Source: JBGPIT01 sp041485125 | GTDB lineage: Bacteria > Desulfobacterota > Binatia > UTPRO1 | Direction: 5' to 3' | DNA: 44,013 nucleotides | Assembly (NCBI GenBank): GCA_041485125.1 | Contig: JBGPIT010000004.1 | Location: 1 to 44,013 of the forward strand | In this document: positions 25,149-33,256 of the stretch, piece by piece | Position numbering within the stretch: the first letter of the stretch is position 1 | How the letters are laid out: each line of letters begins with the position of its first letter | Program-made: the position numbers and the translations under genes | Notes under the pieces: model-generated | The model's input: only the letters and a program-made list of their open reading frames with translations | Told to the model about the DNA's origin: nothing | The model's database searches: none

Positions 25149-26186
25149 ATGAAGTTCGTCGACGAAGCACGCGTCTCGGTGAAAGCGGGTGACGGCGGCC
25201 GCGGCTGCATGGCCTTCCTGCGCGAGAAGTACCGTCCGCACGGCGGTCCGAGCGGTGGCAACGGCGGTCGCGGCGGCGACGTCGTGTTCCGCGCCGATCC
25301 CGGCCTCGCGACCCTCCTCGATTTCCGCTTCCAACGTCACCTCGAGGCCGAGCGCGGCGAGCACGGCCGCGGCAAGGAGCAGCACGGCGCCGGCGGCGCG
25401 TCGCGCGAGGTGCGGGTACCGATCGGGACGCGCATCCTCGATGCCGAGAGCGGCGCCCTCATCGCCGACCTCGACCACGCCGGCGCGGAGGTGGTGGTCG
25501 CACGCGGCGGACGCGGCGGACGCGGCAACGCGACGTTCAAGACCGCGACCAACCGCGCGCCGCGCCGCACCGAGCCCGGCGAAGAGGGCGAGGTACGCGA
25601 GCTCCGGCTCGAGCTCCGCCTGCTCGCGGACGCCGGGCTGGTCGGCTATCCGAACGCCGGCAAGTCGACGCTCATCGCCGCGGTATCCGCGGCACGGCCA
25701 CGCATCGCCGACTATCCGTTCACGACGCTGGTGCCGAACCTCGGCGTCGCCCGGATCGGTGAGGACGCGATCGTGATCGCCGACATTCCGGGCCTGATCG
25801 AAGGCGCGCACCAGGGCGCCGGGCTCGGCACGCGCTTCTTGCGCCACGTCGCCCGTACGGCGGTCCTGGCGCACCTCGTCGACCTGACCGACGAGCGCGA
25901 TCCGCTCGCCGCCTTCGACGCGATCAACCACGAGCTCGCCTGCTTCGACGCGGACCTCGCGGCGAAGCCGCAGCTCGTCGTCGGCACGAAGCTCGACGCC
26001 GCCGACCCGGCACGAGTCGAGGCGGCGCACGCGGCCTTCGCCGCGCGCGGCCTCGAGCTGCTGCCGATCTCGGCGGTCACCGGCGCCGGGGTCCCGGCGC
26101 TGCTCGCGCGTCTCGCAACGGCGGTGCGCGCCGCGCGTCGCGCCGCGGAGGCGACCGACGCCATCGTCGCCGAGCATCCGCAATGA
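25149..26186 (+). CDS. obgE: Obg GTPase (ribosome assembly)
   Basis: 345 residues from ATG 25149 (MKFVDEARVSVKAGDGGRGC), the normal Obg start; a GTG one codon earlier is possible. Glycine-rich OBG domain 1-158 with GPSGGNGGRGGDV and RGGRGGRGN. G domain: G1 GYPNAGKST 166-174, switch DYPFTTLVPNLG, G3 ADIPG 211-215, G4 TKLD 280-283 (usually NKxD), G5 SAVTG 308-312. The variable C-terminal domain seen in E. coli (390 residues) is missing, as in many bacteria. Acts in 50S maturation and stress signalling. Stop overlaps proB (ATGA). Confidence 0.95.
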   Translation: MKFVDEARVSVKAGDGGRGCMAFLREKYRPHGGPSGGNGGRGGDVVFRADPGLATLLDFRFQRHLEAERGEHGRGKEQHGAGGASREVRVPIGTRILDAESGALIADLDHAGAEVVVARGGRGGRGNATFKTATNRAPRRTEPGEEGEVRELRLELRLLADAGLVGYPNAGKSTLIAAVSAARPRIADYPFTTLVPNLGVARIGEDAIVIADIPGLIEGAHQGAGLGTRFLRHVARTAVLAHLVDLTDERDPLAAFDAINHELACFDADLAAKPQLVVGTKLDAADPARVEAAHAAFAARGLELLPISAVTGAGVPALLARLATAVRAARRAAEATDAIVAEHPQ

Positions 26187-27331
26187 GCCACCTCGACGCG
26201 AAGCGGACCATCCTCGCGCGCACGCGCCGGCTGGTGGTGAAGATCGGGAGCGGCGTCCTCACCCGCGCCGACGGCGATCTCGATCGCGCCCGTATCGACG
26301 ATCTGAGCGGCGAGATCGCGGCGCTGCACGCGGCGGGACGCGAGGTCGTCGTGATCACGTCGGGCGCCGTCGCCGCCGGCGTCGGCCGCCTCGGCCTGGC
26401 GCAACGTCCGCGCACGATCCCGCACAAGCAAGCGGCGGCCGCGGTCGGACAGATCGGCGTGATGGCGGTCTACGAGTCGGCGTTCGCCGGACGCGGCATC
26501 AAGGTCGCGCAGGTCCTCCTCACGCGCGACGACCTCTCGAACCGCCGCCGCTACCTGAACGCGAAGCACGCGATCATGGCCCTCCTCGAATGGCGGGTCG
26601 TGCCGATCGTGAACGAGAACGACACCGTCGCCGTCGACGAGATCAAGCTCGGCGACAACGACAATCTCTCGGCGCTGGTCGCGACGCTCGTCGAGGGCGA
26701 TCTGCTGGTGATCTTGAGCGACGTCGCCGGTTTGCACACCGCCGATCCGCGCCACGACCCGACGGCCGCGTTGATCCCGCTGGTCGCGGCGGTGACGCCG
26801 GAGCTGGAATCGATCGCCGGCACGGGCGGCCCGCTCGGCACCGGCGGCATGTCGACGAAGCTCGCGGCGGCGAAGAAGGCATCCGCCTCCGGCATCCCGA
26901 CCATCATCACCGACGGCCGCCGCGCGGGTGTCCTCGCGGGCGTGATGGACGAGACGATCGAGCTCGGCACGCTGATCCTCCCGCTGCGCGATCGCCTCGC
27001 GAGCCGCAAGCATTGGATCGCCTACACGCTGAAGCCCGGCGGCTCGGTGGTGGTCGACGACGGCGCCCGCAGCGCGATCACCACGAAAGGCCGGAGCCTG
27101 CTCCCGTCCGGCGTGCGCGAGATCCGCGGCAGCTTCGGCGTCGGCGCCTGTGTCCAAATCGTGGGGCTTGACGGACGTGAGCTCGCGCGCGGGCTGGTGA
27201 GCTACAGCGCCGCCGAGCTCGACAAGATCAAGGGCCGCCACTCGCGCGAGATCGAGGCGGCGCTCGGCTACAAGATCAGCGACGAGATCATCCACCGTGA
27301 CGACCTCGTCGTGCTACAGGAGCCGGTATGA
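26183..27331 (+). CDS. proB: Glutamate 5-kinase
   Basis: 382 residues. Amino-acid kinase domain: VVKIGSGVL, ITSGAVAAGV, QVLLTRDDL, PIVNENDTVAVDEIKLGDND, LSDVAGLHTADPR and GTGGMSTKLAAA. A C-terminal PUA domain (about 285-375; GRSLLPSGVREIRGSF) is present, as in E. coli ProB. It phosphorylates glutamate for proline synthesis and hands the unstable product to ProA. ATGA overlaps on both sides with obg and proA. Confidence 0.97.
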   Translation: MSHLDAKRTILARTRRLVVKIGSGVLTRADGDLDRARIDDLSGEIAALHAAGREVVVITSGAVAAGVGRLGLAQRPRTIPHKQAAAAVGQIGVMAVYESAFAGRGIKVAQVLLTRDDLSNRRRYLNAKHAIMALLEWRVVPIVNENDTVAVDEIKLGDNDNLSALVATLVEGDLLVILSDVAGLHTADPRHDPTAALIPLVAAVTPELESIAGTGGPLGTGGMSTKLAAAKKASASGIPTIITDGRRAGVLAGVMDETIELGTLILPLRDRLASRKHWIAYTLKPGGSVVVDDGARSAITTKGRSLLPSGVREIRGSFGVGACVQIVGLDGRELARGLVSYSAAELDKIKGRHSREIEAALGYKISDEIIHRDDLVVLQEPV

Positions 27332-28572
27332 ACCTCGAGGAAAGCGTCATCGCGCTCTGCCGCGAAGCGCGCGCGGCGGCGCCCGCGATGGCCGCGGCCA
27401 CGACCGCGGTCAAGAACGAAGCGCTCCGCGCCGGTGCCGCGGCGCTGCGCACCCATGCCGAAGATCTCTTGCGCGAGAACGCCCGCGACGTCGCCGCCGT
27501 CACCGACGCGACTCCCGCCTTCGTCGATCGCCTCACGTTGACGCCGTCGCGCATCGAGGCGATGGCGGCGGGCGTCGAGCAGGTCGCCGAGCTGCCGGAC
27601 CCGGTCGGCGAGACGATGACCCGCTGGACGCGCCCGAACGGTCTCGAGATCGAGCAAGTACGAGTGCCGCTCGGCGTGATCGGCATCATCTACGAGTCGC
27701 GCCCCAACGTCACCGCCGACGCGGCGGCGCTGTGCCTGAAGTCCGGCAACGCGGTCGTCCTGCGCGGCGGCCGCGAGGCGATCCGCACCAGCACGCTCAT
27801 CGCCGACATCCTCCGCGACGCCGCGACCGGCCTGCCGCGCGGCGCGATCTCTTTCGTACGCACGACCGACCGCGAGGCGGTGCGGGTCCTCCTCCGGCAA
27901 TCCGATTTCATCGACGTGATCATCCCACGCGGCGGGGAAGAGCTGATCCGCGCCATCACCGAGGGCTCGCGCATCCCGGTGATCCAGCACTTCAGCGGCG
28001 TCTGCCAGCTCTACGTCGACGGTGCCGCCGATCTCGCCCTCGCCGAGCGCCTCTGCATGAACGCCAAGGCGCAGCGCCCGGGGGTGTGCAACGCGATCGA
28101 GAACCTGCTCGTCCATCACGACGTGGCGGCGCGTTTTCTGCCGGCGATCGCCAAGCGCCTGCGTGCCGCCGGCGTCGAGATCCGCGGCTGTCCGGAGACC
28201 CTGCGCATCGTCCCCGACGCGCGGCCCGCGACCGACGCCGATTGGGACACCGAGTACCTCGACCTCATCCTGGCGGTGAAGGTCGTCGACTCGCTCGACG
28301 ACGCGGTCGCCTTCATCCGCCGTCACGGCTCCGGTCTCGCCGACGCGATCGTCACGACCGACCAGGAGGCGGCGAATCGGTTCGTCAAGGCCGTCGACTC
28401 GGCCGCGGTCTTCGTCAACGCCTCGACGCGCTTCACCGACGGCTTCGAGTTCGGCTTCGGCGCCGAGATCGGCATCAGCACCAACCGGCTGCACGCGCGC
28501 GGCCCGATGGGGCTCCGCGAGCTCACCACCTACAAGTACGTGGTGCGAGGCAACGGGCAGATCCGCGAGTAG
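27328..28572 (+). CDS. proA: Glutamate-5-semialdehyde dehydrogenase (gamma-glutamyl phosphate reductase)
   Basis: 414 residues. Conserved blocks include PLGVIGIIYESRPNVTADA, CLKSGNAVVLRGG, DVIIPRGGEELI, VCQLYVDGAADLALA, the catalytic-cysteine region AQRPGVCNAIENLLVH, and ASTRFTDGFEFGFGAEIGIS. It reduces glutamyl phosphate with NADPH to glutamate semialdehyde, which cyclises to the proline precursor. Starts in an ATGA overlap with proB; nadD follows 2 nt after the stop. Confidence 0.97.
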   Translation: MNLEESVIALCREARAAAPAMAAATTAVKNEALRAGAAALRTHAEDLLRENARDVAAVTDATPAFVDRLTLTPSRIEAMAAGVEQVAELPDPVGETMTRWTRPNGLEIEQVRVPLGVIGIIYESRPNVTADAAALCLKSGNAVVLRGGREAIRTSTLIADILRDAATGLPRGAISFVRTTDREAVRVLLRQSDFIDVIIPRGGEELIRAITEGSRIPVIQHFSGVCQLYVDGAADLALAERLCMNAKAQRPGVCNAIENLLVHHDVAARFLPAIAKRLRAAGVEIRGCPETLRIVPDARPATDADWDTEYLDLILAVKVVDSLDDAVAFIRRHGSGLADAIVTTDQEAANRFVKAVDSAAVFVNASTRFTDGFEFGFGAEIGISTNRLHARGPMGLRELTTYKYVVRGNGQIRE

Positions 28573-28574
28573 CG

Positions 28575-29225
28575 ATGGCGCGGATCGGGCTTTTCGGTGG
28601 CACCTTCAACCCGGTGCACGTCGCACACCTGCGCGCCGCCGAGGAGGTGCGCGAGGCGGCCACGCTCGACCGCGTCGAGTTCGTGCTCTCGTCGGTGCCT
28701 CCGCACAAGGCGAGCGCCGGCCTGGAAAGCGCCCAGCACCGCTTGCGCATGCTCGAGCTCGCGGTCGCCGGAAACCCGGCGTTCGCCGTGAACCGCAGCG
28801 AGCTCGACCGCGAGGGCCGATCCTACTCGATCGATACGATTCGTGCCGCGGGCGAGCGTGATCCCGACGCCGCGCTCACGTTCATCGTCGGCGCCGATGC
28901 CTTCAACGACATCGAGAGCTGGAAGGAGTTCGCGAGCATCTTCGCGCTTTGCGACGTGTGCGTGCTCTCACGTCCCGGCGCCGTCGCCGAGCGACCTCCC
29001 CTAGCGATCGAAAATCTGTTCTGTTACGATTCGTCCACGCGGATGTACCTCCATCGATCCGGACACGCTCTCCGTTTCCTTCCCATCACACCGCTCATGA
29101 TCTCGGCCTCCGACATCCGCCAGCGTCGCGCCGCCGGCAGCTCGGTACGCTACCTCGTACCCGACGCGGTCGACGCGTACATGCGAGATCACGGCCTCTA
29201 CACGACGGAGTCCGCCGTCCCTTGA
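28575..29225 (+). CDS. nadD: Nicotinate-nucleotide adenylyltransferase
   Basis: 216 residues from ATG 28575. IGLFGGTFNPVHVAHLRAAE gives the GxFxPxH nucleotidyltransferase motif, SVPPHK the substrate loop, FIVGADAFNDIESWKE the central segment and ISASDIRQRRAAG the C-terminal SxxxIR motif (usually ISSTxIR). It makes deamido-NAD from nicotinate mononucleotide. The order obg-proB-proA-nadD-rsfS is common in proteobacteria. Its stop overlaps the TTG start of rsfS. Confidence 0.96.
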   Translation: MARIGLFGGTFNPVHVAHLRAAEEVREAATLDRVEFVLSSVPPHKASAGLESAQHRLRMLELAVAGNPAFAVNRSELDREGRSYSIDTIRAAGERDPDAALTFIVGADAFNDIESWKEFASIFALCDVCVLSRPGAVAERPPLAIENLFCYDSSTRMYLHRSGHALRFLPITPLMISASDIRQRRAAGSSVRYLVPDAVDAYMRDHGLYTTESAVP

Positions 29226-29623
29226 GCTCGCCTGACGCGCTCCAGACGGCACTGCTCGCGAGCCGCGCGGCGCTGGAGAAGAAGGCCATCGGCCTGGTCG
29301 TGCTGGACGTCGCGGAGCTCACGTCGATCGCGGATCACCTCGTGATCTGCACCGGACGCTCCGACCGGCAAGTGCAGAGCATCGCACGCGCGATCGAGGA
29401 GACGCTCGAGCAGAACGGCATCCGGCCGGTCGCGATCGAGGGCGCGCGGCGCGGGCAGTGGATCCTGATGGACTACCGCGACGTGATCGTCCACATCTTC
29501 TACCAGCCGGTGCGCGAATTTTACGACCTCGAACGACTGTGGGACCACGCGCCGCGCGTCCAGCTCCCCGAGCCGCTGCATAGCCAAGCTCTAGGATACC
29601 GCACGGGAACTGCCGGCCTCTGA
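29222..29623 (+). CDS. rsfS: Ribosomal silencing factor RsfS
   Basis: 133 residues starting at TTG 29222, overlapping the nadD stop (TTGA). Conserved stretches: LDVAELTSIADHLVICTGRS, DRQVQSIARAIEE, EGARRGQWILMDYRDVIVHI, FYQPVREFYDLERLW. RsfS binds uL14 on the 50S subunit and blocks subunit joining in starvation. The longer frame starting at 28949 is shadow of nadD. A 17-nt gap separates it from the lapB-like gene. Confidence 0.95.
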   Translation: MSSPDALQTALLASRAALEKKAIGLVVLDVAELTSIADHLVICTGRSDRQVQSIARAIEETLEQNGIRPVAIEGARRGQWILMDYRDVIVHIFYQPVREFYDLERLWDHAPRVQLPEPLHSQALGYRTGTAGL

Positions 29624-29639
29624 GAGGCCCCGCCAACGC

Positions 29640-31010
29640 GTGCTACGGCTGACCCTCATCCTCGCGACGATCGCCGCGACCCTCGTCGGTCTCGGCTATC
29701 TCCTCCATCTGAATCCCGATCCGGTGACCTTGCACCTGTCGTCGACGCAGGCATGGCAAGCGCCGCTGCCGGTGGTGCTGCTGGCGGCGCTCGTGCTGGG
29801 CGCGGTGGTGACGTTCGCGGTCTCGCTGATCCGTGCCGGCCGCACGGCGCTCACCGGATGGCGCCTCCAGCGCGGCAGCCAGCGCGCGCGCCGCCACCAG
29901 GGCCGCAAAGACCACGGCCTCGGCCTCGCCTGGCTCGGTGAGCACGACAAGTCGCGCGCGTTGCTCGCGAAGGCACTGCGCGACACGCCCGACGACCTCG
30001 CCGCGTTCCTGCTCTTCGTGCGGACCTATCTCGATCAAGGCGATCATCGCCGCGCGCGCAGCGTTCTCGAGGAAGGCATCGACCGGCGCGGCCCCGATCC
30101 CAAGCTCCTGCTCTTCCTCGCCGAGGCACGGCTCGGGCTCGGCGACCTCCCCGGCGCGATCGAGGCCCTCGAACGCGCGCACCGCGCCGATCCCGCGAGC
30201 CCGCGCGTCGCCGACAAGCTGCGCGACGCCTACGTCGGCGCGGGACGTTGGCGGGAAGCGGCGGCGATGCAGGAGAGCCACCTCGCGACCGTCCACGAGC
30301 CGCAGGCCCGTGCCCAGGCAGAGCGGCGCCTGATCGGCATGCGCTATCAGAGCGCGCTCGCGATCCCGGAGCCGAGCGCGCGCGCGACCGCGCTGCGGGC
30401 CCTGCTGCGCAACGCCCCCGACTTCGAGCCCGCGGCCGTGGGCCTCGGCGACGCGCTGATCGAGATCGGCCAGACCCGCCAAGCCGAGCGCCTGTGGCGG
30501 CGTATCCTCGGGCGCGGCGCGCGCGCCGGCGTGTTCGAGCGTCTCGAGCGCTTGATGCGCGGCGGGCCGAACGCCGCGCGCCTCGACGCCTTCACGCGCC
30601 GGCTGGTGCGGCGGCATCCCACCGACGGAACGGCGCGCCTCTTCCGCGCCCGCATGCTGGTGCGCGACGGACGCCTCGACGAGGCCGCGATCGAGCTCGG
30701 GCAGGTGCCGCCGCCGTGGCAGACGCTGCCCGGCTATCATGCGTTGCTCGCCGAGCTGCACGTGCGGCGCGCCGCCTACGACGACGCGGTCACCGCATAT
30801 CGGCACGCCCTCGCCGCCGGCGCGGTCGCGGCGTTCCGTTGCGAGGTGTGCGGCACCGACGCGGAGGAGTGGCGCGGCTTCTGCGCCGCCTGCAAGAGCT
30901 GGAACAGCTACCGTTCGGGCTTCGACCTCAGCCCTTCGCCCGCGGCGACCGGAGCGTCGCCGCCGGCCGCGGGCGCGACGCTCGTGGCGGCGCCTCCGCG
31001 TCCCGCTTAG
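29640..31010 (+). CDS. LapB/YciM-like TPR protein with LapA-type membrane domain and rubredoxin-like zinc site
   Basis: 456 residues, GTG start. Residues 1-66 form two membrane helices around NPDPVTLHLSSTQAW, the LapA (DUF1049) pattern. Residues 90-395 are TPR-type helical repeats (for example LLFLAEARLGLGDLPGAIEA, AELHVRRAAYDDAVTAYRHA). Residues 400-425 carry CxxC...CxxC (Cys401, Cys404, Cys415, Cys418; FRCEVCG, FCAACKSWNSYR), as in E. coli LapB. LapB there presents LpxC to FtsH for degradation and coordinates LPS assembly. Here LapA- and LapB-like parts are in one chain, at the end of the obg-rsfS operon. The last 30 residues are Pro/Ala-rich and overlap the convergent ArsA-like gene by 83 bp. 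The LpxC link is by homology. Confidence 0.85.
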   Translation: MLRLTLILATIAATLVGLGYLLHLNPDPVTLHLSSTQAWQAPLPVVLLAALVLGAVVTFAVSLIRAGRTALTGWRLQRGSQRARRHQGRKDHGLGLAWLGEHDKSRALLAKALRDTPDDLAAFLLFVRTYLDQGDHRRARSVLEEGIDRRGPDPKLLLFLAEARLGLGDLPGAIEALERAHRADPASPRVADKLRDAYVGAGRWREAAAMQESHLATVHEPQARAQAERRLIGMRYQSALAIPEPSARATALRALLRNAPDFEPAAVGLGDALIEIGQTRQAERLWRRILGRGARAGVFERLERLMRGGPNAARLDAFTRRLVRRHPTDGTARLFRARMLVRDGRLDEAAIELGQVPPPWQTLPGYHALLAELHVRRAAYDDAVTAYRHALAAGAVAAFRCEVCGTDAEEWRGFCAACKSWNSYRSGFDLSPSPAATGASPPAAGATLVAAPPRPA

Positions 31011-32226
31011 CGCGCGGGCGCGGCGGAGTCGTCGCGCCCGCGTCGATCGACGCCGCCTCGGCGTCGTGGTCCGGCGCCGCGCGATCCGCGAAGAGGTACG
31101 CGTGCATGTGCAGCAGACCGGCGACGTCGTGGAGGTCGGTGTCGAAGTTCGGCACGGTGACGATCGGCGTCCGGCGCGGCAGCTGCGCCCGAAACTGCTC
31201 CATCCGCAGCGCCTCGCCGCGCGCGAGGAGCTGGTAGTCGACGAAGTTGCCCGCCATCCACTCGCCGACCGTGCCACCGAGACCCGCGTCCTCCAAGGCG
31301 CGCTCCACCGTCGGCCGGTCGCTGCGCGCGACGGTGCCACCCGGGAAAAGCGCAGGATCGGCGGGAAACTCCTCGTGGACGCGGTTGAAGACGACACCCT
31401 TCAACGCCATCTTCAGCGCCCGGATCCGGTCCGAGAAGAACTCGGCCTCGTTCAGCACCGGCTCCTCGGGACCCGTCACCAGCACGAACGCCGTCGTCTT
31501 CGCGCGCAGGACGTCGTGGATCGTGTCGGTGCGCGCCGAGAAGGCGTCGAACATCCCACTCATCGCCGAGAAGAAGTCGGAGATCTCCGACAGCGCGCTG
31601 ATGCCGGTCGCCTCCTCGAGCTTGCGGAAGAGGAAGCCGGCGGTGCGGTTCAACGCTTTGGCGACGCGCCACCCCTGCGTGAGCGACGGCACCACGAACC
31701 AGCGCACCACGCGACGGTCGAGGAAGTCGCGCATGCGCTCCGGCGCCTCGAAGAAGTCGAGCGCGTGTTTGGTCGGCGGCGTGTCGAGAACGATCAAGTC
31801 GTACTGCCCGCTCTCCACCAGCACGCAGAGCTGCTCGATCGCCATGTACTCGTACGAGCCCGCGAAGCTCTGCGACAAGCTCTGGTAGAAGCGATTCTTC
31901 AGCATCCGCTCGCGCACCTCGTCCGACGGCGCGTGGCGCGCGATCAAGCGATCCCACGCGCCCTTCTGATCGAGCATCATCGCCGCCAGCGTGCCCTTCA
32001 CGTGGACGCCGCGCGCGCCGAGGTCGACGGGATGCGGCTCGTCGCCGAGGGTCGCCAGGCCGAGCGAGTTGGCCAGCCGTCGCGCCGGGTCGATCGTGAG
32101 AACGACGGCGCGCCGCCCTTGCAGCGCGCCCCAGAGCGCGAGCGACGCCGACGTCGTCGTCTTGCCGACGCCGCCGCCGCCGACGCAGATCACGACGCGA
32201 TGGTCGCGGAGCAGGCCGTTCAGCAC
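30928..32226 (-). CDS. ArsA/Get3-family ATPase, second copy
   Basis: 432 residues from GTG 32226, one base after the stop of the first ArsA-like gene. Deviant Walker A GGGGVGKTT near residue 15, then LTIDPARRLANSLG (switch/A-loop), QYDLIVLDTPPTKHALDFF (Walker B and DTxPTxH), and FVLVTGPEEPVLNE. ArsA-like ATPases dimerise; known members handle arsenite or tail-anchored proteins, whereas the role of bacterial tandem pairs is unsettled. The ~55 C-terminal residues are low-complexity (PPRPRAKRDAEAPPRASRP) and overlap the LapB-like gene on the other strand. Confidence 0.88.
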   Translation of the reverse strand: MLNGLLRDHRVVICVGGGGVGKTTTSASLALWGALQGRRAVVLTIDPARRLANSLGLATLGDEPHPVDLGARGVHVKGTLAAMMLDQKGAWDRLIARHAPSDEVRERMLKNRFYQSLSQSFAGSYEYMAIEQLCVLVESGQYDLIVLDTPPTKHALDFFEAPERMRDFLDRRVVRWFVVPSLTQGWRVAKALNRTAGFLFRKLEEATGISALSEISDFFSAMSGMFDAFSARTDTIHDVLRAKTTAFVLVTGPEEPVLNEAEFFSDRIRALKMALKGVVFNRVHEEFPADPALFPGGTVARSDRPTVERALEDAGLGGTVGEWMAGNFVDYQLLARGEALRMEQFRAQLPRRTPIVTVPNFDTDLHDVAGLLHMHAYLFADRAAPDHDAEAASIDAGATTPPRPRAKRDAEAPPRASRPRPAATLRSPRAKG

Positions 32227-32227
32227 G

Positions 32228-33199
32228 TCACGCCTTTGCCCCAGTGCCGGCGGCGGCGAGCTGCCGCTCGGCATGGGCGAGCAGCGCCCGCACCTCGGGA
32301 AGCCCGAACTCCTCGGCAAAGAGGAACGGCAGCTGGATCTGGGGAATGCGCACCACCTGGCGCAGTTTTTCCAAGTATCGACGGTTGATCGCCGCCCAGC
32401 CTGCTTCCTCGCGCGCGCAGCGCAGGACGTCGGCGACGAGCGGCGGTACGCCTTCCGCGGAGGGAATCGCGTCGGGTGCGACCGGCGCCTCGTGCACCCG
32501 GTTCACGAACAGCACGCCGAGCGGCATGTGCAGGGTGTCACGGAGCTGCAAATACATCTCGATCGTCTCGTTGACCGGCATCTCCTCGGCGGTCGTCACC
32601 GGGCAGACCGCGGTGCGCGTCGGATCGCTGAGAAGCGCCATCACCTTGGTCGCCTCGGTCCGTACCAGGCCGGAGCCGAAGGTGTCATAGGCCGCGCGCG
32701 GCATGCGCAGGTACTGCAGGCTGTGGCCGGTCGCCGGCGCGTCGACGACGATCGCGTCCCACTTGCGACCGCGCGCCGACGGCAGCTGCTCCTCGTACCA
32801 GATCTTGCCGACGGTCATCAGCTCCTTCAGCCCCGGCGCAGCCGCGACGAAGTGATGGTAGATCTTGCTGCCGACGACCGCACGGTGGACGCGCTTCACC
32901 GGCAGCACGAGGCCGAGGTACTCGCTCAGCGCCGACTCGCCGTCGATGGTGAGGAAGCAGAGCCCGGGAAAGACCTCTGCGGGTCCCTCGGTGCCGCCGG
33001 AGACGCCGAGCACCTCGCCGAGCCGCTGCCCGGGCTCCATCTGCGCGAGCAGGACGCGCTTGCCGCGCTCGGCGAGCGCGACCGCCAAGAGCGCGGCAAC
33101 GGTGCTCTTGCCGACGCCGCCCTTCCCGACCACGAAGAGGACGCGCCGATCGTACAACGACCGGCCGTTCGTCGCGGCGCCGCCGCCCGATCCTGCCAC
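32228..33199 (-). CDS. ArsA/Get3-family ATPase, first copy
   Basis: 323 residues, GTG start at 33199. Deviant Walker A VVGKGGVGKST around residues 23-33, LLAQMEPGQRLGEVLG, KWDAIVVDAPATGHSLQYL (Walker B, DAPATGH), and PVTTAEEMPVNETIEMY. It lacks the cysteine triplet of arsenite-pump ArsA, and no arsB or arsR lies nearby, so an arsenite role is unlikely. It is shorter than the second copy and ends one base before it; a heterodimer is plausible (inference). Confidence 0.88.
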   Translation of the reverse strand: MAGSGGGAATNGRSLYDRRVLFVVGKGGVGKSTVAALLAVALAERGKRVLLAQMEPGQRLGEVLGVSGGTEGPAEVFPGLCFLTIDGESALSEYLGLVLPVKRVHRAVVGSKIYHHFVAAAPGLKELMTVGKIWYEEQLPSARGRKWDAIVVDAPATGHSLQYLRMPRAAYDTFGSGLVRTEATKVMALLSDPTRTAVCPVTTAEEMPVNETIEMYLQLRDTLHMPLGVLFVNRVHEAPVAPDAIPSAEGVPPLVADVLRCAREEAGWAAINRRYLEKLRQVVRIPQIQLPFLFAEEFGLPEVRALLAHAERQLAAAGTGAKA

Positions 33200-33256
33200 T
33201 CGTCGAAGGTAAGCGATGCGCCGGAGGGGGGCAAACGACCCGGCGTTACGATCGCG

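Noticed and set aside
29643..31397. 584-codon minus-strand frame antisense to the lapB-like gene
   Set aside because: Antisense shadow without domain; the lapB-like protein on the other strand has clear motifs.
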